From Proteobacteria bacterium SPGG2 (GTDB lineage Bacteria; Pseudomonadota; Gammaproteobacteria; Acidiferrobacterales; SPGG2), in assembly GCA_001643475.1 (NCBI GenBank), contig LXTK01000251.1, positions 1 to 6,271 of the forward strand: DNA of 6,271 bases, written 5' to 3'. The position numbers and the translations under genes are program-made. Positions 6,214 to 6,271 of the stretch are shown here, piece after piece (within the stretch, counting starts at the first letter, position 1; each line of letters begins with the position of its first letter). Below the pieces are notes generated by a model. That model saw nothing but the letters and a program-made list of their open reading frames with translations. It ran no database searches and had not been told where the DNA came from.

Positions 6214-6271
6214 CACCGGTTGGTATGCAAGCTTCGGGTCGCTGGCGCAGCCGCAAGAACAGATCACGTAT
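6056..6271 (+). repeat. direct repeat, copy 2 (truncated by the window end)
   Basis: Exact copy of 5617-5832 at an offset of 439 bp, same orientation, with no mismatch found by eye. As 439 is not a multiple of 3, the host gene enters this copy in the wrong frame and stops at TAA 6211-6213. The copy's own coding frame stays open for all 72 codons to the window edge. The match stops only because the window stops, so the repeat may be longer. It is either a tandem duplication or a false join at a contig end. Confidence 0.95.

Overview
The window is a compact catabolic locus for aromatic amino acids, almost certainly from a Gram-negative proteobacterium and most likely a gammaproteobacterium. This placement rests on the style of the HPPD and FAH-family proteins, tight operons with ATGA overlaps, a MarR regulator and roughly half G+C. 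No species can be named from the sequence alone.

Left half, minus strand, bases 1-3401: a four-gene operon for the homogentisate (tyrosine/phenylalanine) pathway. It reads hpd (4-hydroxyphenylpyruvate dioxygenase), hmgA (homogentisate 1,2-dioxygenase), fahA (fumarylacetoacetase), then maiA (maleylacetoacetate isomerase, cut by the left edge). Gene spacings are 9 nt, a 4-nt overlap and 5 nt, so co-transcription is nearly certain. Together the four enzymes take 4-hydroxyphenylpyruvate to fumarate and acetoacetate.

Centre, 3402-3520: a short divergent control region. It holds two near-identical 20-bp palindromes whose centres lie 21 bp apart. A candidate sigma-70 promoter for each direction is embedded in them.

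Right half, plus strand, 3521-6271: a MarR-family regulator, then tryptophan 2,3-dioxygenase (kynA, ATGA overlap), then a class-V PLP enzyme resembling kynureninase. This is the tryptophan-kynurenine branch. The arrangement suggests one MarR protein represses both tyrosine and tryptophan breakdown and also itself.

The right end is abnormal. Bases 6056-6271 are an exact 216-bp copy of 5617-5832 from inside the same kynureninase-like gene, in the same orientation but in another reading frame. The last ~52 codons of that open frame are therefore not its genuine C-terminus. This is either a very recent tandem duplication or, more likely, an assembly error at a contig end.

There is no gene-free stretch longer than 300 bases. 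No RNA gene, insertion sequence, CRISPR array or convincing terminator was seen.
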